From positions 48,699-112,698 of the forward strand of contig NZ_BAMZ01000010.1 of assembly GCF_000964225.1 (NCBI RefSeq): a stretch of DNA of 64,000 nt. The letters are read 5' to 3'. Both the position numbers and the translations under genes were made by a program. Numbering within the stretch: the first letter of the stretch is position 1; each line of letters begins with the position of its first letter. Shown piece after piece: positions 26,810 through 36,550 of the stretch. This stretch comes from Acetobacter syzygii. Lineage in GTDB: Bacteria > Pseudomonadota > Alphaproteobacteria > Acetobacterales > Acetobacteraceae. The notes under the pieces are model-generated. The model was not told the DNA's origin. It worked only from the letters and a program-made list of their open reading frames with translations, and ran no database searches.

Positions 26810-29222
26810 CCCGCACCGCACCGCTGGGCACCAGACGCCCGCTCAGCCGGACCTTGCAGGCACACAGCCCGCCAGTGTGCAACAGGGGGGAGAACCCGCT
26901 GTCGTTGGCGGTGCATCCTCTTCCTTGCGGCACGAAAGCGCACATCTGCACGTGGCGGGGGGCGCGCGCTATGTGGATGATATGCCTCTTCCCGCAGGGG
27001 CTGTGCATGTTGCCCTTGGCTTGAGCAGCAAAGCCCATGCGCGGATCAAACACATGGGGCTGGACGCGGTTGCCGCTTACCCCGGTGTTATCTGTGTGCT
27101 GACCGCCAAAGATATTCCCGGCCACAACCAGATCAGCCCGGTAGGTGCGGGGGATGAGCCGCTGCTGGCTGAGGATGAAGTGTTTTTTTGTGGCCAGCCG
27201 CTCTTTGCGGTTGTTGCACAAACACGCCACGCCGCCCGCCACGCCGCCGTACTGGCGCAGGTGGAATACGAGGATTTGCCAGCAGTGCTGACCGTAGAGC
27301 AGGCCCGTGCGCAGGGGAGTGCTCTGGTCTGCCGTTCACTGGAAATGACGCGTGGCAACGCGCAGCAGGCTCTGGCGCAGGCACCATGCAAACTGGCAGG
27401 CCAGCTGGTTGTGGGCGGGCAGGAGCATTTTTATCTGGAAGGGCAGGCAGCCCTGGCATGGCCGGGGGAAGATGGGGAGATGCGCGTCTGCTCCTCCACC
27501 CAGCATCCAACGGAAACCCAGCACATGGTGGCGCATGTTCTGGACTGCCCCAATAACCTTGTAACCGTGGAAGTGCGGCGCATGGGCGGCGGTTTTGGGG
27601 GGAAGGAAACACAGGCCAACATAGTCGCCTGCCTGGCAGCCCTTGCCGCCACCCATACTGGCCGCCCCGCCAAACTACGCCTTGACCGGGATGACGATAT
27701 GCTGGTCACAGGTAAACGCCATGACTTTGTTATCGATTACAGCGTTGGTTTTGATAAGCAGGGTCAGGTTCTGGGGGTGGATATGGAGCTGGCCGCCCGG
27801 TGTGGGTGGTCGGCCGATCTGTCTGGCCCGGTGACTGATCGCGCCATGTTCCACGCGGATAACGCCTATTACTACCCAGATGTGCGCCTGCGCTCCATGC
27901 CCCTGCGGACCAACACGCAGTCCAATACTGCATTCCGGGGGTTTGGTGGCCCGCAGGGGGCGGCAGCAGCAGAACGGATTATGGAGGAAATAGCCTTTGC
28001 AACAGGGCTGGACCCGCTGGATGTCAGGTTGCGCAATGTATATGGCACAACCGAGCGGAATGTAACGCCGTACCATATGACCGTGGAGGATTCCATTGCC
28101 GGGGAGGTCATGACCCAACTGGCGGAGGACTGTGATTACCGTAAACGCCGTGAGCAAATAAGGGCCTTTAACAGAACAAGCCCCCATATGCGGCGGGGTA
28201 TTGCGTTAACGCCTGTCAAGTTTGGTATTTCTTTTACCGCCACACATTTTAATCAGGCGGGGGCATTGGTGCATGTTTACACGGATGGCTCCGTGCAGGT
28301 GAACCATGGTGGCACGGAAATGGGGCAGGGGCTGCACACCAAAATGGTGCAGATTGCCATGCGGGAATTCGGATTGCCGCAGGACCGGGTGCGTATTACC
28401 GCCACAACCACAGGCAAAGTCCCGAATACGTCCGCAACGGCGGCTTCCAGTGGTGCGGATCTGAACGGCATGGCCGTGCTGGCGGCGGTAAGAACAATCA
28501 AGGACCGTCTGGTCGCTTTTGCCGCAACGCACTGGCAGGTTCCCCCAGAGCAGGTGCGCTTTATTGCGGCAGGTGTTGGTGTGGGGGAGGCGCTGGTGCC
28601 TTTTGCCACACTGGTCAATGCGGCGTATATGGCGCGTGTTTCCCTGTCCTCCACAGGTTTTTACAAAACTCCCAAAATTTCGTGGGATGCAGCAACCGGG
28701 CGTGGGCGACCGTTCTATTACTTTGCTTACGGTGCTGCCTGTGCGGAGGTGGCGGTGGACCTGCTAACAGGGGAAAACCGCATAGAGCGGGTGGATATCC
28801 TGCATGATGCGGGGCAGTCCCTTAACCCGGATATTGATATTGGCCAGATTGAGGGAGGCTTTGTGCAGGGAGCTGGCTGGCTGACCATGGAGGAACTCTT
28901 CTGGGATGCCGCAGGCCGTTTGCGCACCCATACCCCCAGCACCTACAAAATCCCTGCCTGCTCTGACCGTCCCCGTATTTTTAACGTCAGACTTTTGCAA
29001 AATGCTCCCAACAGGGAGGATACGATCTTTCGGTCCAAGGCGGTTGGCGAACCACCTTTTGTGCATGGTCTGGCTGTGCTGCATGGTATTTCTGACGCAT
29101 TGGCCAGTCTGGATGAGTACCGAACATGCCCGCGGCTGAACGCCCCGGCAACACCCGAACAGATTTTGCGTGTGGCCGAGCGGCTGCGCCAGCATGGCGG
29201 GGTAAAGGATGAACAGGCTTAG
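26802..29222 (+). CDS. xdhB: Xanthine dehydrogenase molybdopterin subunit
   Basis: A 806-residue Moco subunit. Visible are RRMGGGFGGKE, FRGFGGPQG, and the active-site glutamate region FRSKAVGEPPFVHG. I chose ATG 26802 because the long upstream frame runs through xdhA; the start follows AGGAG at 26790-26794. The N-terminal ~40 residues are a low-complexity extension before the conserved HESAHLHVAGGARYVDD. No Tat signal is seen, so it is cytoplasmic. Confidence 0.95.
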   Translation: MVDPHRTAGHQTPAQPDLAGTQPASVQQGGEPAVVGGASSSLRHESAHLHVAGGARYVDDMPLPAGAVHVALGLSSKAHARIKHMGLDAVAAYPGVICVLTAKDIPGHNQISPVGAGDEPLLAEDEVFFCGQPLFAVVAQTRHAARHAAVLAQVEYEDLPAVLTVEQARAQGSALVCRSLEMTRGNAQQALAQAPCKLAGQLVVGGQEHFYLEGQAALAWPGEDGEMRVCSSTQHPTETQHMVAHVLDCPNNLVTVEVRRMGGGFGGKETQANIVACLAALAATHTGRPAKLRLDRDDDMLVTGKRHDFVIDYSVGFDKQGQVLGVDMELAARCGWSADLSGPVTDRAMFHADNAYYYPDVRLRSMPLRTNTQSNTAFRGFGGPQGAAAAERIMEEIAFATGLDPLDVRLRNVYGTTERNVTPYHMTVEDSIAGEVMTQLAEDCDYRKRREQIRAFNRTSPHMRRGIALTPVKFGISFTATHFNQAGALVHVYTDGSVQVNHGGTEMGQGLHTKMVQIAMREFGLPQDRVRITATTTGKVPNTSATAASSGADLNGMAVLAAVRTIKDRLVAFAATHWQVPPEQVRFIAAGVGVGEALVPFATLVNAAYMARVSLSSTGFYKTPKISWDAATGRGRPFYYFAYGAACAEVAVDLLTGENRIERVDILHDAGQSLNPDIDIGQIEGGFVQGAGWLTMEELFWDAAGRLRTHTPSTYKIPACSDRPRIFNVRLLQNAPNREDTIFRSKAVGEPPFVHGLAVLHGISDALASLDEYRTCPRLNAPATPEQILRVAERLRQHGGVKDEQA

Positions 29223-30084
29223 TCTTAAAGACCTGCTGCACCAATGGTGGCAGACACAGCAGACGCTTGTCGTGGCGCGGGTGACCTTGACCCGGGGGTC
29301 CACCCCGCGGGAGCAGGGTGCGTTTATGCTGGTAGGCCAGCACGTGCAGGCCGGTACGGTTGGGGGGGGCGCGCTGGAACTGGCGTGTGAGGAGTATGCC
29401 CGTGCCATGCTGGTCTCGGGCGAGCAGGTTTGCGAACAGCAGGTTGTGCTGGGTGGCGCCAACGTCAGCCAGTGTTGCGGTGGACGTGTGGCTGTGCGGC
29501 TGGAGGTTCTGACCCCGCCATTATGTCAGGAACTGGAGCGCCAGTTGGCCGTGGAACATGCCGGGCGTCCAAGCCTGTTTTTGTTCGGGGCCGGGCATGT
29601 CGGGCGTGCGCTGGCCCGTGCGCTGGCACCTTTGCCGCTCCACCTTGTGTGGGTGGACCCGCGTGCACATGAGTTTGGGCCTGTGCCCGATGGCGTGGAT
29701 GTGCGTGTGACGGCAGGGTGGGAAAACGTGCTGGAAACCGCACCACAGGGGGCAGGGGTTTTGGTGCTGACGCCCTCGCACACACTGGATGCCCTGATTG
29801 TGGAAGCAGCACTCCAGCAGCCCGGTTTGGTTTATGTCGGGCTGATCGGTTCGCTGACCAAACGCTTGCGGTTTGAAAAATCCTTGCGCGAGGTGGGCGT
29901 TCTGCCACATCAGCTGGAAAAGCTGATCTGCCCCATAGGGGATCGGGGCGTTCGTGATAAACGCCCCGAGGTGATTGCAGCCCTTGTTGCTGCCGAGGTG
30001 GTGGAGAAGCTGCTCCATCCCACCTTACAGGCACATGGTTCTACAGCGCAGGAGGATGGTCCACCCCTTGCGCTACAGGGATAA
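29209..30084 (+). CDS. xdhC: Xanthine dehydrogenase accessory protein XdhC
   Basis: A 291-residue chaperone that inserts the sulfurated molybdenum cofactor into XdhB. The N-terminal XdhC/CoxI domain (TLTRGSTPREQGAFML) is followed by a Rossmann domain with FLFGAGHVGRALARAL and a C-terminal segment CPIGDRGVRDKRPEVIAA. It overlaps xdhB by 14 bases, and its 3' end overlaps the convergent hydrolase gene by 44 bases. Confidence 0.93.
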   Translation: MNRLSLKDLLHQWWQTQQTLVVARVTLTRGSTPREQGAFMLVGQHVQAGTVGGGALELACEEYARAMLVSGEQVCEQQVVLGGANVSQCCGGRVAVRLEVLTPPLCQELERQLAVEHAGRPSLFLFGAGHVGRALARALAPLPLHLVWVDPRAHEFGPVPDGVDVRVTAGWENVLETAPQGAGVLVLTPSHTLDALIVEAALQQPGLVYVGLIGSLTKRLRFEKSLREVGVLPHQLEKLICPIGDRGVRDKRPEVIAALVAAEVVEKLLHPTLQAHGSTAQEDGPPLALQG

Positions 30085-31915
30085 CCGGCAAAATAAGGGC
30101 AGAAGGATGTTGGCGGTCATGGAGAATGGTTTGTGTGGCTGCAAGCATCCGCGTGGATTGGCCAAATGCTTCGCCCGTGTTGGGGTTGGGTGCAAACTGC
30201 GGATAATCACTGGACGAAATTTCCAGCCGGATACTGTGACCTTTTAAAAACAGGTTGCTGGTTGGCCAGACCTTGATCCGGTATTCATAGACGGCACCGG
30301 GCGTAATCAGTTCAGGGGTGGAAAGCGAATTGCGGAAGCGTGCGACCTGAATACCGTTGTTCAGGTTAATGGCTGTGCCATCGGGGGCAACATCCACCAG
30401 TTTGGCTGTAAAATCGGTATCTGTGGCGGTGGATGCGGCAAACAGGTCAACTGTAATGGGGCCAGTAATCGCCAGCGGGGCTTCCAGTGGTTTGCTGGTA
30501 TAAACCAGTATATCGGGCCGTTGTTCAACCTGAGACTGATCATACTGCCCTTGTGGCCCAAAGCTCCATTCGCAGCAGGAATGGCCACCTACGCTGGGCA
30601 CGGGGTTGTGTGGGTCATAGACAAAACTGTCGGTTTTGGCGCGGGCGTGTTTGTCCTGTGTGTTGGGCGTAAGGCTGCCATCCCCCATAACGGAGGAAGC
30701 GCTGCGACCGCTACCCAAATACCATTTCTGGTATTGTGTGCCAGCCAGTGGCCAGGAGCTTGCGGTGTGCCAGCGGTTTTCGCCCATGGTAAAGTAATCC
30801 ACCTGTGGGCCGGTTTGCACTCCGTTGTTCTGGCCTTTTAAAAAATGGTCAAACCATAGCAGCATCAGTTCGTTAACCGGGCTGTTGGCAACTGGCCCCA
30901 GAGCCTTAAGCCGCGGGCTTTCGCTGGAATCCGGTCGGCCCCAGCCAATATGGTCCCACGGACCAATAACAATGCGCTGGTTGGCACGGGCCATGGCGGA
31001 CCCACCCTGGGTTTGCATGCCATTAAAGTTTTCCAAAGCGCCACTCAGGAAGGAATCATACCATCCGTCAAATGCCAGTACAGGCACCGTTACTTTTGGA
31101 TAACGGGACTTAATGTCAAACGCCTGCCAGTAAGCATCGGATGTGGGGTGGTTGATGGCATCGTAAAAATACGGAGCAACATTTTTACCGTTGACCGTAA
31201 AGGGGGTAAATGTAGCGTATGGGAGTTGCCGCATAAGTGCGGCTGCATTGTGCCCCTGCGCGGCAAGTTCTGCCGCCAGCTTTTTGTCTCCCCGGTTTTC
31301 GGCTGCGGAGGAGGCAATATCTTCCATCATCCATGGTTCAATAAAAGCCAGGCGGAAGGCGCCATCCTCATAGGTCCAGCCATCGCCATAATCCGATGCG
31401 GTGTTGGAAGGCACAATGGTGGCAAGCGATGGTGGTGTGGCGGTTGCTGCCAGCCATTGCGTTGCTCCCACATAGGAGGAACCATACATGCCTACCTTGC
31501 CCGTGGAACCGGGCAGGCGTGCGGCCCATTCTACCGTATCGTATCCATCATTCCGGTCATTGCGATATTCGTAGAAAACACCATCAGATTTCCCCTGCCC
31601 ACGAATATCCTGCACCACCACAATATAGCAGTGCGATGCAAACCAGCCGGGGGACTGGAAGCGCGAAGGGTCTGTTTGTGCTGCACTCTTTCCGTACTGG
31701 GTGCGCATAAGAATGACCGGGACTTTTTCCTGCGTTTTGGGGGTGTACACATCTGCCCGCAGCACAACCCCGTCGCGCATGGTGGCGGCAACATCAGTTT
31801 TTTTACTGACCGGGCAGCTCCCGCGCCCCACATTGTCGGGTAATGTGCCCGCATGGGCAGACCCGGCTGTAAGGGCAGTTAGACCGCAACCGAGGAAAAG
31901 CAGAAACCGGCGCAT
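30041..31915 (-). CDS. Exported CocE/NonD family hydrolase (X-Pro peptidase-like)
   Basis: A 624-residue periplasmic alpha/beta-hydrolase: signal peptide MRRFLLFLGCGLTALTAGSA, catalytic Ser147 in MYGSSYVG, and the conserved GPWDHIGW histidine region. A C-terminal jelly-roll domain typical of the CocE/alpha-amino-acid ester hydrolase group follows. It hydrolyses esters or amides of acyl amino acids or proline peptides; the substrate is unknown. The start was moved from the longer frame because the signal peptide begins at ATG 31915. It lies 123 bases below hpxY and overlaps xdhC convergently. Confidence 0.85.
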   Translation of the reverse strand: MRRFLLFLGCGLTALTAGSAHAGTLPDNVGRGSCPVSKKTDVAATMRDGVVLRADVYTPKTQEKVPVILMRTQYGKSAAQTDPSRFQSPGWFASHCYIVVVQDIRGQGKSDGVFYEYRNDRNDGYDTVEWAARLPGSTGKVGMYGSSYVGATQWLAATATPPSLATIVPSNTASDYGDGWTYEDGAFRLAFIEPWMMEDIASSAAENRGDKKLAAELAAQGHNAAALMRQLPYATFTPFTVNGKNVAPYFYDAINHPTSDAYWQAFDIKSRYPKVTVPVLAFDGWYDSFLSGALENFNGMQTQGGSAMARANQRIVIGPWDHIGWGRPDSSESPRLKALGPVANSPVNELMLLWFDHFLKGQNNGVQTGPQVDYFTMGENRWHTASSWPLAGTQYQKWYLGSGRSASSVMGDGSLTPNTQDKHARAKTDSFVYDPHNPVPSVGGHSCCEWSFGPQGQYDQSQVEQRPDILVYTSKPLEAPLAITGPITVDLFAASTATDTDFTAKLVDVAPDGTAINLNNGIQVARFRNSLSTPELITPGAVYEYRIKVWPTSNLFLKGHSIRLEISSSDYPQFAPNPNTGEAFGQSTRMLAATQTILHDRQHPSALILPVIPVAQGVDHPPAL

Positions 31916-32038
31916 GGATACTCTTTCGTTACACGATATCGGTAACGCAATGATTGGCCCTGAAGGCCCAAAGAGCAACCGTTAATTTTAATCCGGGATT
32001 GCACCTGTGCCAGAAACGGAGGGGTTACAGGCTGCCTG

Positions 32039-33391
32039 TCAGGCAGCCTGCTGTGTGGCTGGCAAAGGGCAGCGCCCTGCAAGTCCTGCCTGTTCCAGCT
32101 TGCGGGCAAGGCTAAACAATGCGGCCTCCCGCCCGGGGGCAGCAACAAGTTGCAGACCAAGCGGGAGGGTGTTTGTGTTCAGGAGCGGCAGGCACAGCAC
32201 AGGCAGGCCGGGCAGGCTGAGCGGCTGTGTATACAGGCCCAGATTGGCGCGGGCGGATGCAGGTTTTCCATCCACAATAATGGTTGGTGCATCCAGCAAT
32301 GGGGCTTCGCACATGACTGCGGGGGCAATCAGCACATCCACCTGTTCAAACAAAGCATGGACCTGCCCGCGGAACCAGCGGCGGAAGCGCTGGGCCTGCA
32401 CATACGTGCTTGCGGGCAGCATGGCTCCTGCAAGCAGCCGGTCCCGCGTAGCGGGGTCGTAGTCCTGTGCAACGCTACGCAGGCGGGGCAGGTGCAGTGT
32501 GCCCCCTTCTGCTGCGGTAATCAGGAAGGAAGCCGCACGGGCTGTGGGTGTTTGTGGGAGTTCCACCGTGCCGGACAGGCCCAGATACCGGCATACCCGG
32601 TTTATGGCCGCTGCCAGAGCAGGGGAGAGGTTCTGGGCAAACCAGCCGCCAAGGCAGGCGGTACGCAGGGTTTGTGGTTCTGGCTCAGGGGAGGTGTCCG
32701 CCATAATATGGAAGGCGGTTTTGAGGTCATCCAGAGTGCTGGCAAAATGCCCCACTACGTCCAGACTGGCGGAAAAAGGATAAGCCCCTTCACGCGGGAG
32801 CAGACCCATGGTGGGCTTAAGCCCCCACACACCGCAAAGGGATGCTGGCACCCGAATGGAACCGTTGGTATCCGTTCCCAGTGTAAGGGGGAGCAGACCA
32901 GCGGCAACGGCTGCGGCAGACCCACCGGAGGACCCACCGGCCATGCGGCTTGGATCGTGCGGGTTGCGGGTTATGCCGTAATGGGCGTTGTCGGTTGCAA
33001 AACCGTAGGCAAACTCATCCATGTTGAGCGTTGCCACAGGTATGGCCCCTGCGGCGCGCAGGCGTGCAACAATGGCGGCATCCTGCGCAGCAGGGGGCAC
33101 ATTCCGGAGCACAATGGACCCTGCGGTGGTCACATGGCCCTGAATATCAAACAGATCCTTGACCCCAAAGGGCACACCAGCCAGGGGGGGGAGTTCTTCC
33201 TTGCGGGCAAGTCTGGCATCCACCGCATGGGCCTGCTGCATGGCCTGTTCGGCAAACAGGTGGGTTACGCTGCCAATGCTGCTGTCATACTGGTGGATGG
33301 TGGCAAGCACGGCCTGCATAACGGAAGCTGCACTGCGTTTGCCACTGCGAATGTCCTGCGCAATGGTCTGGGCGCTGGCAAAGCGGGTCAT
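32039..33391 (-). CDS. hpxY: AtzE/HpxY-type amidase of oxalurate degradation
   Basis: A 450-residue amidase-signature enzyme. The Ser-cisSer-Lys triad region is intact: GVPFGVKDLFD (Lys), AGGSSGGSAAAVAAG (cis-Ser) and LGTDTNGSIRVPAS (Ser nucleophile). The start ATGA overlaps hpxX. With HpxX (an AtzG-like small subunit) it forms an amidohydrolase; in the Klebsiella hpx system these genes act on oxalurate. The AtzE homologue hydrolyses 1-carboxybiuret, which is the main alternative. The operon with hpxJ and hpxK favours oxalurate. Confidence 0.85.
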   Translation of the reverse strand: MTRFASAQTIAQDIRSGKRSAASVMQAVLATIHQYDSSIGSVTHLFAEQAMQQAHAVDARLARKEELPPLAGVPFGVKDLFDIQGHVTTAGSIVLRNVPPAAQDAAIVARLRAAGAIPVATLNMDEFAYGFATDNAHYGITRNPHDPSRMAGGSSGGSAAAVAAGLLPLTLGTDTNGSIRVPASLCGVWGLKPTMGLLPREGAYPFSASLDVVGHFASTLDDLKTAFHIMADTSPEPEPQTLRTACLGGWFAQNLSPALAAAINRVCRYLGLSGTVELPQTPTARAASFLITAAEGGTLHLPRLRSVAQDYDPATRDRLLAGAMLPASTYVQAQRFRRWFRGQVHALFEQVDVLIAPAVMCEAPLLDAPTIIVDGKPASARANLGLYTQPLSLPGLPVLCLPLLNTNTLPLGLQLVAAPGREAALFSLARKLEQAGLAGRCPLPATQQAA

Positions 33392-33576
33392 GGCGTGTAC
33401 TCCCCTGCGGGTTCGCATGTATCAGGGAGCGGAAAATCCCTTATAAGGGCAGCATAGTTTTGTAATAATCTGGTGTTGTTAATAACGCCCGCCATACATG
33501 GTGGAGGGAGTTCCAGTTCCATGGCGGCGGCACGGGCAGCAACAAGAACTTCATCAGAGAAGGGAGGCGAGGTCAT
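33388..33576 (-). CDS. hpxX: AtzG-like small subunit HpxX (DUF4089)
   Basis: A 62-residue small protein ending with the conserved FPLPD..EPA pattern (here FPLPDTCEPAGEY), diagnostic of AtzG/HpxX partners of AtzE-type amidases. AAGGAG lies 7 bases before the ATG. Stop and next start overlap (ATGA), consistent with stoichiometric assembly with the amidase. Short genes of this kind are easily missed, but the context is exact. Confidence 0.82.
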   Translation of the reverse strand: MTSPPFSDEVLVAARAAAMELELPPPCMAGVINNTRLLQNYAALIRDFPLPDTCEPAGEYTP

Positions 33577-33591
33577 GGCGGGCTCCTTTCC

Positions 33592-33996
33592 TTACAGCGT
33601 TGGGCGTTCGGTTTCTGGCTGTTCGGCCATGATGGACACATGGGCGGCCAGAATCTTCCAGCCATTGGGAGTGTTAATCCACGTCTGCATCTGCCTGCCT
33701 GTACGGGTGGAACCGTCACGGCGGAATTCCAGACTGACAACCCCGGCTTCTGTGCCAAGTGGGGTTATGGTGCGGCGCAGAACCGTACGGGGGGGCGACC
33801 CTCCCGCGCGGTTGCGGCGGAATGCGGCAATTTCTGCCGCGCCATAAAGGTTTTCCCCTATGCCATACCGCACGGTCTGCGGTCCCTGCCAGAACAGGGC
33901 ATCCAGCGCATCCACGTTGTTCTGCGCCAACGCATGTTCGTACTGGTCGGAGCAGCGTGTCAGTTCGTGGATGGTCTGGGCGTTGTCCAGTTGCAT
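33592..33996 (-). CDS. hpxZ: HpxZ/AtzH-like protein (DUF3225, NTF2-like fold)
   Basis: A 134-residue NTF2-fold protein with FWQGPQTVRYGIGENLYGAAEIAAFR and the C-terminal NGWKILAAHVSIM strand, characteristic of DUF3225 (HpxZ; AtzH in the cyanurate pathway). AAGGA lies 12 bases before ATG 33996. It sits between hpxJ and hpxX in the operon. Its catalytic role in oxalurate use is not settled in what I know of the family. Confidence 0.85.
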   Translation of the reverse strand: MQLDNAQTIHELTRCSDQYEHALAQNNVDALDALFWQGPQTVRYGIGENLYGAAEIAAFRRNRAGGSPPRTVLRRTITPLGTEAGVVSLEFRRDGSTRTGRQMQTWINTPNGWKILAAHVSIMAEQPETERPTL

Positions 33997-34031
33997 GGTT
34001 TTTTGCCGTCCTTTTGTTTACGGCCGGTTGC

Positions 34032-35258
34032 TTATGGCCAGTCCGCCAAGGCAGCATCCACGGCTGCACCACGGGGCAGGGAATGGCCCTGTGCCGCAAG
34101 GCAGGCCTCCAGTGCGCCCAGTGTAAGCAGCACCTTATGCTTGACTGCGTTGTACCCCATGGTGCCAATCCGCCAGATGCGGCCTGCCAGTGGGCCAAAA
34201 GCCGTGCCGATTTCTATGCCAAAATCATCGCGCATACGGGTGCGTATGGCCTCGCCATCCACACCATCGGGGATCCACACGCCGGTTACATTGGCCATAC
34301 GATGCGCATCATCACCAAAAATGCGCAGGTTCATGGCGCACAGGCCAGCAATCAGGCACGAACTGGCCTGTGTGTGCCGGTCAAAGCGGGCCTGTAGTCC
34401 TTCTTCCAGCACAATGCGGGCTGCCTCACGCGCGCCGTAGAGCATTGTTGTGGCCTCGGTATGGTGGTTGAGGCGCTTTTCCGACCAGTAATCCATGACC
34501 ATGGCCAGATCAAAGTAGTTGGATAAAATGCGGGCGCGGCTGCCGTTTGTTGCATCCGCCCCCCGAATGCCCGCCTCCACATGGCGGCGGGCCATAATAT
34601 GCTCGGCTGCCCGGTCGGATATGGTGATGGGGGCGGAACCTGGCGGTCCTCCCATACATTTTTGCAACCCGCCGGAAACCACATCAATCCCCCACACATC
34701 CGTGCTTACGGCCATGCCACCCAATGTTGCGGTAACATCGGTATAGGAAAGAACGTTATATTTCCGGCAAAGTTCACCCACTCCCTCAAGGGGCTGGGCC
34801 ATGGTGGTGGACGTATCACCATGGATGCAGGCAAACACTTTGGGCTTGTGGGTTTTCAGGGCGTCCTCGATCTGTGCCAGCGTTGCCACTTCGCCCCACG
34901 GTAGGTCGAGCGAACAGATCTGTGCACCAATCCGCTCCGCTATCTCGGACAGCAGCAGCCCAAAACGCCCGGCACGGACAAGAAGAATTTTATCTCCCGG
35001 TTCCACGAGCGAGACCAGAGCGGCTTCAATACCCGCACGGGCGGTGCCGTCCACCAGAAAGGTCCACTGGTTCCCGGTCATAAAAATCTGTCGGTACAGA
35101 GCCATGGTTTCGTTCATGTACTCTGTCATTTCCGGGTCAAACTGCCCCAGCATGTCTGCGGACATGGCACGTAGCACCCGTGGGTGTGCGTTAATGGGGC
35201 CGGGGCCCATCAACATACGCTGGGGCGGGTCAATCTGCCGGAAAAAAGTGGAACTCAT
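34032..35258 (-). CDS. hpxJ: (S)-Ureidoglycine-glyoxylate aminotransferase
   Basis: A 408-residue class V PLP aminotransferase (PucG/HpxJ type). MLMGPGPINAHPRVLRAM, the DGTARAGIEAALVSL motif and VSGGLQKCMGGPPG, which holds the PLP lysine, are visible. It transfers the amino group of ureidoglycine to glyoxylate giving oxalurate and glycine. The start overlaps the hpxK stop (ATGA). An alanine- or serine-glyoxylate aminotransferase is possible, but the neighbours favour ureidoglycine. Confidence 0.88.
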   Translation of the reverse strand: MSSTFFRQIDPPQRMLMGPGPINAHPRVLRAMSADMLGQFDPEMTEYMNETMALYRQIFMTGNQWTFLVDGTARAGIEAALVSLVEPGDKILLVRAGRFGLLLSEIAERIGAQICSLDLPWGEVATLAQIEDALKTHKPKVFACIHGDTSTTMAQPLEGVGELCRKYNVLSYTDVTATLGGMAVSTDVWGIDVVSGGLQKCMGGPPGSAPITISDRAAEHIMARRHVEAGIRGADATNGSRARILSNYFDLAMVMDYWSEKRLNHHTEATTMLYGAREAARIVLEEGLQARFDRHTQASSCLIAGLCAMNLRIFGDDAHRMANVTGVWIPDGVDGEAIRTRMRDDFGIEIGTAFGPLAGRIWRIGTMGYNAVKHKVLLTLGALEACLAAQGHSLPRGAAVDAALADWP

Positions 35259-36550
35259 GCAGAAAACTCCGTTGGTTCTTGGGCCGGACTGGCGGCAAGG
35301 GTGCGTATAAAATCGAGCATGACCAGAAGGGCCTGCTGGGCATCATCATGCCTTACGGCTTCTGCCGGGTTGTGGCTGATCCCTTCTTTGCAACGTATGA
35401 ACACCATGCAAACGGGTGTCAGTGCGGCCATAACCATGGCATCGTGCCCTGCGCCACTGACCAGCCTGCGTGCGGTGTGGCCGGTTACGCGTGCAACCGA
35501 TGTGGCCAACCGTTCTGTCAGGTCCGGGTCGCACGGGGTTGGGGGCAGGTCGTTCTGGCGTTCAAGTGCAAGCGTTATGCCTCGCTGCTGCGCAATCGTA
35601 TGCAGGGCGGCGCAGATTTCGGCTGCCGCTTTATCTCGCACCTGCGCGGTACCTGCACGAATATCGAGGCTGAAGGTGGCTTGTCCCGGCACAACGTTGC
35701 TGGCACCCGGGCCTACACACAACTGGCCGACTGTTGCCACAAGGTCTTCTGGTCCGCTGGCGCCAATCCGTTCTATTGCGGCAATGGCCTGAGCGGCGGC
35801 AGCCAGCGCATCCTTGCGCAAGGACATGGGCATGGTGCCCGCATGACCTGCCACCCCCTGCATGGAAACCTTAAAGCGGTACTGTGCGGCAATGGCCGTA
35901 ACCACGCCTACCCCCATGTTGGCGGCCTCCAGCACGGGGCCTTGCTCAATGTGGGCTTCCATATAAGCCAGAACCTGCTGGGGTTTGTAGGCAGCCTCCA
36001 GGTAACGGGCGGGGTCCAGTCCGTTACTGTGCAGCACATCGCGCAGGGTTGTGCCGTTGGCATCGACCGTGTCCAGCGGCAGAGCATCCAGTGTGCCAGC
36101 AACTGCACGGGATGTGAGCATGGAGGTGGGAAAGCGTGACCCTTCCTCATCCCCAAAACCAATAACTTCCAGAGCAAAAGGCAGCCGTAAGCCCTGTGCC
36201 GCAAAGTGAGCCACCACCTCTATGCCCAGCATGACCCCCAACATGCCATCGTACCGGCCCGCGTTACGCACACTATCCAGATGCGATCCAATAAGGAGTG
36301 CGGGTGCGCCCGGTGTCTGTCCTTCGTAGCGGCCAATCAGGTTGCCTGCGGCATCCATGCGGCTGGTCATGCCGGCTTCGTGCATCCATTGGGCGACCTG
36401 TGTGCAGGTTGCCTTGTAGGCATCGGACAGATAAGCGCGGAAAAGGCCATCCTGCGTATCGGAAAAAGGGTGTGCGCCAAGCTGGTCACACCGCTTGACC
36501 GCGCGGGAGTCCGTGGGTAGGGCCTCTGGTTGGCCGTGCAGGGAGGGCAA
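35255..36550 (-). CDS. hpxK: Allantoate amidohydrolase
   Basis: A 431-residue M20-family binuclear metal hydrolase converting allantoate to (S)-ureidoglycine, CO2 and ammonia. The metal-binding motifs are GSHLDSVRNAGRYDG, GDEEGSRFPTS, EAHIEQGPVLE, and SGAGHDAM. The length matches AllC/HpxK. There is no in-frame ATG or GTG near the expected start: I use TTG 36550, but a Shine-Dalgarno AAGGA ends 8 bases before an ATC codon at 36562. A promoter ending at 36627 excludes a start far upstream. It is the first gene of hpxKJZXY. Confidence 0.87.
   Translation of the reverse strand: MPSLHGQPEALPTDSRAVKRCDQLGAHPFSDTQDGLFRAYLSDAYKATCTQVAQWMHEAGMTSRMDAAGNLIGRYEGQTPGAPALLIGSHLDSVRNAGRYDGMLGVMLGIEVVAHFAAQGLRLPFALEVIGFGDEEGSRFPTSMLTSRAVAGTLDALPLDTVDANGTTLRDVLHSNGLDPARYLEAAYKPQQVLAYMEAHIEQGPVLEAANMGVGVVTAIAAQYRFKVSMQGVAGHAGTMPMSLRKDALAAAAQAIAAIERIGASGPEDLVATVGQLCVGPGASNVVPGQATFSLDIRAGTAQVRDKAAAEICAALHTIAQQRGITLALERQNDLPPTPCDPDLTERLATSVARVTGHTARRLVSGAGHDAMVMAALTPVCMVFIRCKEGISHNPAEAVRHDDAQQALLVMLDFIRTLAASPAQEPTEFSA

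Noticed and set aside
32028..32050. 9-bp palindrome at the hpxY stop as terminator
   Set aside because: It straddles the stop codon and has no T tract, so I do not call it a terminator.
32150..33457. 435-codon open frame on the + strand
   Set aside because: Antisense to hpxY, with shadow-like composition and no family motif.
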